NCBI RefSeq assembly: GCF_002995495.1
Contig: NZ_PVZV01000004.1
Coordinates: forward strand, 434,001-498,000
DNA from: Actinocorallia populi
Lineage (GTDB): Bacteria; Actinomycetota; Actinomycetes; Streptosporangiales; Streptosporangiaceae
Direction: 5' to 3'
Length of the DNA: 64,000 bases
The notes beneath the pieces were generated by a model, which saw nothing but the letters and a program-made list of their open reading frames with translations, had not been told where the DNA came from and did no database searches. Made by a program: the position numbers and the translations under genes. Shown piece after piece: positions 59,076 through 64,000 of the stretch (position 1 is its first letter; each line of letters starts with the position of its first letter).

Positions 59076-59921
59076 ATGCGCCATGGCATCGTGCTCTTCA
59101 CCAGCGACCGGGGCATCACGCCCGCCGCCGCGGCCAAGGCCGCCGAGGAGAGCGGCTTCGCCACGTTCTACGTGCCGGAGCACACGCACATCCCCGTCAG
59201 GCGCGAGGCCGCGCACCCCGGGACGGGCGGCGCCGACCTGCCCGACGACCGCTACGCGCGCACGCTCGACCCGTGGGTGTCACTGGCCACGGCGGCCGAG
59301 GCCACCTCGCGGATCCGGCTGGCGACGGCCGTGGCGCTGCCGGTCGAGTCCGACCCCATCACCCTGGCCAAGGCCGTCGCCACGCTCGACCACCTCTCCG
59401 GCGGCCGCGTCACCCTGGGCGCCGGCTTCGGCTGGAACACCGACGAACTCGCCGACCACGGCGTGCCCGCCGGCGAACGCCGTACGGTGCTGCGCGAGTA
59501 CGTCGAGGCGATGCGCGCCCTGTGGACCGAGGAACAGGCGTCCTACTCCGGGAGGTTTGTCTCCTTCGGCCCGTCCTGGGCCTGGCCGAAGCCCGTCCAG
59601 CCCCGCATCCCCCTGCTGATCGGCGCGGGCGGCGGCCCGAAGACCTTCGCCTGGATCGCCGCCCACGCCGACGGCTGGATCACCACCCCCGTCGAACAGG
59701 ACATCCTCCCCAAGGCCGCGGCCCTGCGGAAGGCGTGGGCGGCCGCGTCCCGTCCCGGGGATCCCGAGATCCGCGTCCTGGCCGCCGCCCGTCCCACGCC
59801 CGAGACCATGGCCTCCTGGCAGGAGGCCGGCGTCACCGAGATCATCTGGGGCCTGCCCGACAAGCCCGCCGACGACGTCCGCGCCTTCCTCACCCGCCAC
59901 GCCCGGCGCCTGGGCCTCTGA
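59076..59921 (+). CDS. LLM-class F420-dependent oxidoreductase
   Basis: Seen: 281 aa TIM-barrel luciferase-like protein: KAAEESGFATFYVPEHTHIPV, LDPWVSLATAAEATSRIRLATAV, LDHLSGGRVTLGAGFGWNTDELADHG, PLLIGAGGGPKTFAWIAAHADGWITTP. Known: TIGR03619-type F420 subfamily. Reduces or oxidises an unknown substrate with F420. The KstR-type box before it, and the P450 opposite, hint at steroid or terpenoid metabolism. No ribosome site stands out. Confidence 0.85.
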   Translation: MRHGIVLFTSDRGITPAAAAKAAEESGFATFYVPEHTHIPVRREAAHPGTGGADLPDDRYARTLDPWVSLATAAEATSRIRLATAVALPVESDPITLAKAVATLDHLSGGRVTLGAGFGWNTDELADHGVPAGERRTVLREYVEAMRALWTEEQASYSGRFVSFGPSWAWPKPVQPRIPLLIGAGGGPKTFAWIAAHADGWITTPVEQDILPKAAALRKAWAAASRPGDPEIRVLAAARPTPETMASWQEAGVTEIIWGLPDKPADDVRAFLTRHARRLGL

Positions 59922-59927
59922 CCCGCC

Positions 59928-59944
59928 CCCGCGGGCTCCGCGGG
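59928..59944 (+). terminator. Small hairpin after the LLM oxidoreductase
   Basis: Seen: CCCGCGG / CCGCGGG with a 3-nt loop, 7 nt after the stop. Short; may be part of a terminator. Confidence 0.4.
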
Positions 59945-59959
59945 CGCACCCGTCTCCGG

Positions 59960-60026
59960 GACACTCGGCCTCGGGGTCACTCGGTCTTCGGCGTCATTCG
60001 GCCTTCGGCGTCACTCGGCCTTCGGC
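59960..60026 (-). repeat. 17-bp tandem repeat at the 3' end of the membrane-protein gene
   Basis: Seen: three near-identical 17-bp units, e.g. GTCACTCGGCCTTCGGC at 60010-60026, with copies at 59976 and 59993 and one degenerate copy at 59960. The stop codon of the minus-strand gene lies in the most upstream unit (60011-60013); 17 is not a multiple of three, so copy changes shift the frame. Confidence 0.8.
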
Positions 60027-61378
60027 CGGGTGTTCCGGGGACGGCGGGTGGTCCTGCTCGGCGCCTGGGCCGCGGTCCCGTCGGCCGGGGCGGCCTCGCC
60101 GTCCTCGCGCTTCGCGCGGGTGGAGGAGGTCCTCGTCGCGGTGGCGGCGGTGCGGCGGCCGCGGCGCGGGGGGAAGGGCCACAGCGCGTCGGGGTCGTCC
60201 AGAGGCGCGGCGTCCTCGGGCTGGACGGGGGCAGCCTGCCGCTTCTGTGCGGCGGCCGCCATGGAGTCGGCCTCGGCGGTCGCCGCCCGGGCGGCCTCCG
60301 CCGCCGCCCTCGCGGCCTTCGCCGCGGTCTCGGTCGCGGTCTCGGCCGGCTCGGGAGCCTCGGCCGGAGCCGGAGCCGGAGCCTGGACCGGAGCAGGGAC
60401 AGGAGCAGGTGCCGGGGGCGCGGGCTCCGCGACGGGCGGCGCCGGAGGCGTGACGGGGGCGGCGAGCCGCTCCGCCTTCGGGGGCGGCGCCTGCCGCGGC
60501 ACCGTCGCCGGAGCCGTCTCCGCCCTGGCGGGCGCGGGGGGCGCCCAGGGGGCGGGAGGCCGGAGGTCCAGCAGGGACTCGGTGTTGTAGAGCACCGCCA
60601 GGCGGCCGACGAGGATCTCCTCGGGGGCCTGGGGGCGGCCGGCGTCGGTGCCCAGGCCGGTCAGCTCCGCGGCCCGGTCCATCGCCTTGTCCAGCTTGCG
60701 CAGCGCCTTCGTGTAGGCCCTGCGGTCGCCGCTGTCGCGGGCGATGCGCGCCTTCTTGGCGGCCAGGGCCAGGCGCATCAGCCGGTGCTGCGAGCCGGCC
60801 TCCGAGGCCGTGCGGTCGGTCGGGTCGGCCAGGCCGAGCCGGGTCAGGATCCGTTCGGGGGTGAGCGTCCAGTTCAGCCCGCTCACGCCGGTGCGGCGGC
60901 GCCGCTCCAGCTTCATCTCCCGCTCCCACGCCCACGCCGCGGCCAGCGGCACCGACAGGCGGAACAGGGTCTCGCCCAGGCCGTGGGCGTGGGTGGCGGC
61001 CAGGACCGCCGACAGGATCGTGAACGTCCACATCGCGATCCCGTCGATGCCGGCGCTGTACTTCTCCTGCATCGAGGCCTTCGCCCGCAGCGCCGAGCCC
61101 AGCACCATGATCTCCAGGAACGCGAAGAACACGATCCGCAGCACGGGCGGCACTTCCACCGAGTCCCGGAAGAAGACGTACATGCCCTGGGCCGAGAGCC
61201 CGGTGGCGATCGCCGCGCCCAGCAGCGTCACCACCCGCTGCCCCTCGACCTTCCCGCGCCGCAGCGCACGCAGCATCCTGGCCGTGAGGGCCATGACCAG
61301 GAGCATCGCCACCACACCGCACCCGGCGACGACGGCGGCCTCGACCGGGTGGCGGTCAAACGCGTCCAGCAGTTGCAT
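60011..61378 (-). CDS. Four-TM membrane protein with Pro/Ala-rich cytoplasmic tail
   Basis: Seen: 455 aa. Residues 12-160 hold four hydrophobic segments (VAAMLLVMALTARMLRAL; VVTLLGAAIATGLSAQGMYVFF; VLRIVFFAFLEIMVLGSALRA; MWTFTILSAVLAATHAHG). A helical basic region follows (residues 165-255, LAAKKARIARDSGDRRAYTKALRKLDKAMDRA). Residues 270-455 are Pro/Ala/Glu-rich, ending RTTRRPRNTRPKAE. Resembles the DUF2637-type proteins of actinobacterial elements in the TM part, low certainty. Divergent from the MEDS-STAS gene. Confidence 0.65.
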   Translation of the reverse strand: MQLLDAFDRHPVEAAVVAGCGVVAMLLVMALTARMLRALRRGKVEGQRVVTLLGAAIATGLSAQGMYVFFRDSVEVPPVLRIVFFAFLEIMVLGSALRAKASMQEKYSAGIDGIAMWTFTILSAVLAATHAHGLGETLFRLSVPLAAAWAWEREMKLERRRRTGVSGLNWTLTPERILTRLGLADPTDRTASEAGSQHRLMRLALAAKKARIARDSGDRRAYTKALRKLDKAMDRAAELTGLGTDAGRPQAPEEILVGRLAVLYNTESLLDLRPPAPWAPPAPARAETAPATVPRQAPPPKAERLAAPVTPPAPPVAEPAPPAPAPVPAPVQAPAPAPAEAPEPAETATETAAKAARAAAEAARAATAEADSMAAAAQKRQAAPVQPEDAAPLDDPDALWPFPPRRGRRTAATATRTSSTRAKREDGEAAPADGTAAQAPSRTTRRPRNTRPKAE

Positions 61379-61569
61379 GATCGTGTTCTCCTTCCCCAGA
61401 GCACCGTAGCCACGCGTGAGGAAAGAGAGCCGTCAGTGACCGGCTTGGCAACCTTAAAACGACGGGAAGTCCTCGGCCGGACGCCTTGGTGCATTGTGTG
61501 AAGCTCCAGACGAACGCCACTCCGTGTTGTTAATGTCCGGCTACCAGGAGTCGACCCCTCGGAGCCCCC

Positions 61570-62478
61570 ATGACCTCTCCACACGCCCGAAAGGCCGGAA
61601 GCCGGGCCGTCGGCGGCATGAAGTTCGGCGACCACCTCTGCCTCCCCTACGACAACGACATCGAGCGCAGGTCCGTCCTCGCCTCCTTCGTGGCGGACGG
61701 CCTGCTCGCCGGGGAGAAGGTCCTCTACGTCTCGGACGGCCAGGACCCCGGCGCGGTGCTCGACTGGCTCCGCGGGGAGCCGGACGCCGGGCCCGCCGAC
61801 CTCGACGGCGCCGTCGAGAGCGGCCATCTGGTGATCATCCCCGCGGCGTCGGCCTACCTGACGACCGGGCGGTTCGACCCCGACGAGGTCGTCGCGCTGT
61901 TCGGCACCCATCTGGAGATGGCGGTGCTCCAGCAGCACACCGGCCTGCGCCTCACCTGCGAGAAGACCTTCTCCCTGCGGGGCTGGCCCGGCTCGGAGCG
62001 GTTCGCCGAGTTCGAGGAGAAGATCGAGGCGATCTTCCAGAGCGCCCCGGTGAACGCGATGGCGTTGTGCCAGTACGACACCCGCTGGTTCGGCCGCCGC
62101 TCCCTGGAGTACCTCCTGGGCGTGCACGGGAGCGGCAACGTGCGGGCCGACGACGTCTACGACGACGGCGTCCTGCGCATCTCCCCGCTCTTCCTGCCGC
62201 CGGGCCTGTCCCTGCACGGCGCGGTCGAGGAGTCGACGTTCGCGGCGCTGGCCGCGGCGATGAAGCGGCTCGGCGAGCACACCGACCTGCTCTGCCTCGA
62301 TCTGGCGGAGGTCGACTTCTGCGACATGGCGGGGCTGCGCGTGATGCTCGACGCCCGCACGTCCGAGGAGGGCGGGCAACGCCAGTTGATGCTCCGGGAG
62401 GTACCCGAGCCGGTCGCGGAACTGATCCATGCGGCAGGGTGGGGGGAGATGCCGGGAATCCACGTGGAGGAGGCCTAG
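61570..62478 (+). CDS. MEDS-STAS domain regulator
   Basis: Seen: 302 aa. Residues 15-175 form a MEDS (methanogen/methylotroph DcmR sensory) domain: FGDHLCLPYDNDIERRSVLASFVADGLLAGEKVLYVSDGQDP. Residues 200-295 are STAS-like: LLCLDLAEVDFCDMAGLRVMLDARTSEEGG, the anti-sigma-antagonist pattern with the conserved Asp/Met-Ala-Gly. Known: MEDS domains bind haem or other ligands; STAS acts in anti-sigma partner switching. Three nt before the partner gene. Confidence 0.85.
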   Translation: MTSPHARKAGSRAVGGMKFGDHLCLPYDNDIERRSVLASFVADGLLAGEKVLYVSDGQDPGAVLDWLRGEPDAGPADLDGAVESGHLVIIPAASAYLTTGRFDPDEVVALFGTHLEMAVLQQHTGLRLTCEKTFSLRGWPGSERFAEFEEKIEAIFQSAPVNAMALCQYDTRWFGRRSLEYLLGVHGSGNVRADDVYDDGVLRISPLFLPPGLSLHGAVEESTFAALAAAMKRLGEHTDLLCLDLAEVDFCDMAGLRVMLDARTSEEGGQRQLMLREVPEPVAELIHAAGWGEMPGIHVEEA

Positions 62479-62481
62479 CCG

Positions 62482-63384
62482 GTGCCCGCTGTCCGGAACG
62501 ACCAGAGGTCTCTGGTCCACCGTCATTTCTCCTACCGGGAGGAGGCGGAGTTCCTGACGGCGGGCGGCGCGTTCTTCGGGTCGGCCGGGCACGGCACCCG
62601 TCTCGTCGCGGTGGCCTCGCCGCGCAGGCTCGACGCGTTGCGCGAGGTCGTCACCGGGGAGCTGGAATGCCACCGCGCGGACGACTGGTTCGGCACTCCG
62701 CCGCGCGCGCTGGCCGCGCTGATGACCGAGGGCCGGGAGCGCTGGTGGCGCGACGGCACCGCCAGCATCCTGGTGGAGCAGCGGTGGGTGGGTCGCTCCC
62801 GGCGGGAACTGCGCGAATGGAAGAGGTACGAGGCACTGCTCAACGTGGTGCTGGCCGGCACCCCCACCCGGATGCTCTGCGCCTTCGACGCCGAGCGCGT
62901 CCCTGCCGACGTCCTGCGCGCGGCGCCCCGCACCCATCAGGGCGAGGACTACACCGATCCCGCCGCGTTCGTCGCCGAGTGCGACGCCTCCCCCCTGCCC
63001 GTCCCCCGCGACCCGGTCGCCGTGCGGCACTTCCGCCGCGGCGACCTGACGTCCCTGCGCGCGTTCGCCGACCAGCACGCCCGCGCCCTGGGCCTGCGCC
63101 GCACGATGCCGATGCTCCTGTCGGTCAACGAGGTGGCCACCAACATCCTCAAGCACGGCGGCGGCGAGGGCGTCCTGTGCGTCTGGTCCGACGGCGCCTC
63201 GGTGGTCTGCGACCTGATCGACCCGGCCTTCGTCCTGGCCGACCCGTTCCTCGGCTTCATCCCCCCGCGTGCGGACCGCACGGGCGAGGCGGGCATGTGG
63301 GCGGTCCGCCAGCTGTGCGACCTGGTCGAGATCCGCTCGGGCCGCGACGGCACCGTCTTCCGCCTCCACGTGCACCTCGCCTGA
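62482..63384 (+). CDS. MEDS-HATPase anti-sigma regulatory factor
   Basis: Seen: 300 aa from GTG at 62482. Residues 10-165 form a MEDS domain (HFSYREEAEFLTAGGAFFGSAG...). Residues 185-300 are a GHKL ATPase: MLLSVNEVATNILKHGG (N-box), a G-rich GLRRT segment and DLIDPAFVLADPFLGFIPPR, like RsbW/SpoIIAB-family anti-sigma factors. With the STAS protein of the upstream gene it probably forms a ligand-driven partner switch. No sigma gene is in view. Confidence 0.85.
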   Translation: MPAVRNDQRSLVHRHFSYREEAEFLTAGGAFFGSAGHGTRLVAVASPRRLDALREVVTGELECHRADDWFGTPPRALAALMTEGRERWWRDGTASILVEQRWVGRSRRELREWKRYEALLNVVLAGTPTRMLCAFDAERVPADVLRAAPRTHQGEDYTDPAAFVAECDASPLPVPRDPVAVRHFRRGDLTSLRAFADQHARALGLRRTMPMLLSVNEVATNILKHGGGEGVLCVWSDGASVVCDLIDPAFVLADPFLGFIPPRADRTGEAGMWAVRQLCDLVEIRSGRDGTVFRLHVHLA

Positions 63385-63540
63385 CCGGCCGCCGCGGTGT
63401 TAAGGAGTGTCACTGAAAGGGTAGGTCTGTTGCCGATAGCGGCATGGTGGGAGATAAGACCCATTCATGGTCTGTTTGGCGGGTAGTGGTGTTGTCAGCC
63501 GGCCGGGCCGTCGGCGGCCGGGTGACGAAGGGGGCTCCGC

Positions 63541-64000
63541 GTGCTCGACACCGATCCGCCGTTCCGGCCGGTCCGCCGGTGGGAGGGGTACCCGCCGCTG
63601 GAGGACCTCGGCCTCATCGGGGACGGCACGACGGCGGCGCTGGTCGGCCTGGACGGGTCGATCCCGTGGTTGTGCCTGCCCCGGTTCGACGGGGAGCCGC
63701 TGCTGTGCGGCCTGCTGGACCACGAACGGGGCGGGCATTTCACGCTGACGGCGGAGGACCTGCGCGAGGCGCGGCAGTACTACGAGCCGGACACAGCGGT
63801 GCTGGTGACCGAGCTGCGCAGCTCGACCGGGCTGGTGCGGATCACCGACGCGCTGGTCCTGCACGCCGGCGCCGACCTCAGCGACGACGCGGGCGCGAGC
63901 CGGGGCGAGCTCGTCCGCTCCGCGCGGGTCCTGGACGGGACCGTCCGCCTGCGGGCGGAGCTGGCGCCCCGCGGCGGCGCCCGGGTCCGGGATCTGGGCA
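63541..64000 (+). CDS. GH15-type (trehalase/glucoamylase-like) enzyme, N-terminal part
   Basis: Seen: GTG at 63541 with AAGGGGG upstream; 153 codons before the window ends. WEGYPPLEDLGLIGDGTTAALVGLDGSIPWLCLPRFDGEPLLCGLLD is the N-terminal trehalase-like (DUF5911) domain found before the GH15 catalytic domain of glucoamylases and actinobacterial trehalases. Hydrolysis of alpha-glucosides expected; catalytic residues lie outside the window. Confidence 0.85.
   Translation, partial: MLDTDPPFRPVRRWEGYPPLEDLGLIGDGTTAALVGLDGSIPWLCLPRFDGEPLLCGLLDHERGGHFTLTAEDLREARQYYEPDTAVLVTELRSSTGLVRITDALVLHAGADLSDDAGASRGELVRSARVLDGTVRLRAELAPRGGARVRDLG

Noticed and set aside
63395-63500. A known riboswitch class before the GH15-type gene
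   Set aside because: I compared it from memory with TPP, cobalamin, c-di-AMP, ZTP and guanidine cores and saw no match; left only as an unexplained segment.

Overview
The window is about 70% G+C, has dense, mostly 4-nt-overlapping operons, GTG and TTG starts and short intergenic gaps. It reads as chromosome of a filamentous or soil actinomycete. The mix of a DUF6493/SWIM pair, roadblock/PATAN genes, a lasso peptide cluster, MEDS-domain regulators and a Tat-exported alpha-L-rhamnosidase fits Streptomycetales or Streptosporangiales; I cannot name the genus from sequence alone. I see no rRNA, tRNA, CRISPR array or intact insertion sequence.

Layout. 1-6.2 kb: a tautomerase-like protein with a C-terminal metal-binding knuckle, a kelch-type lipoprotein, then an island of three roadblock/LC7 proteins and two PATAN/DUF4388-like proteins with no GTPase beside them, and a DUF5996 protein. 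6.4-11.5 kb: DUF6493 plus SWIM zinc-finger pair and an Rpn/YhgA-type nuclease. 11.6-28.4 kb: one large L-rhamnose locus. On the minus strand are a LacI regulator, lutABC (L-lactate oxidation) and rhamnulokinase, all translationally coupled. On the plus strand are a four-gene sugar ABC importer, mutarotase, isomerase, a bifunctional rhamnulose-1-phosphate aldolase/lactaldehyde dehydrogenase and a Tat-exported GH106-type glycosidase. Together they would take external rhamnosides to DHAP and pyruvate. 28.5-30.9 kb: an imine-reductase-like dehydrogenase, an unknown protein and a TetR regulator.

31.0-35.5 kb: a complete lasso peptide cluster (A-C-B1-B2-D). The predicted 15-residue core belongs to the citrulassin family as I remember it. 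36-42.5 kb: LtrA-like membrane protein, DHA2-family drug exporter with a TTG start, a 6-phosphogluconate dehydrogenase whose frame has no stop codon at its normal end, a 49-codon small gene and a BBE-type FAD oxidase. 42.5-48 kb: cydABCD with unusually short CydA and CydB and a repetitive tail on CydD. 48.3-52 kb: histidine phosphatase, then two paralogous small secreted four-cysteine proteins, each with a matching promoter and a long leader carrying hairpins with an identical 7-nt loop; between them lies a saccharopine-dehydrogenase-like gene preceded by a tandem operator.

52.3-55.6 kb: DUF779, aldehyde dehydrogenase and a GAF-domain regulator. 56-59.9 kb: a truncated haemoglobin fused to an antibiotic-monooxygenase domain, DUF1330, a ferredoxin/cytochrome P450 pair, and a divergent F420-type oxidoreductase preceded by a perfect KstR-type palindrome. 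60-64 kb: a four-TM protein with a Pro/Ala-rich tail, a MEDS-STAS / MEDS-ATPase regulator pair and the start of a GH15-type (trehalase/glucoamylase-like) enzyme cut by the window edge.

Most notable: the citrulassin-type lasso cluster, the CCCGACA-loop hairpin family around the secreted paralogues, the roadblock/PATAN island without GTPase, the stop-less gnd, and the minimal cytochrome bd. Functions are read from motifs and family memory; no database search was possible.
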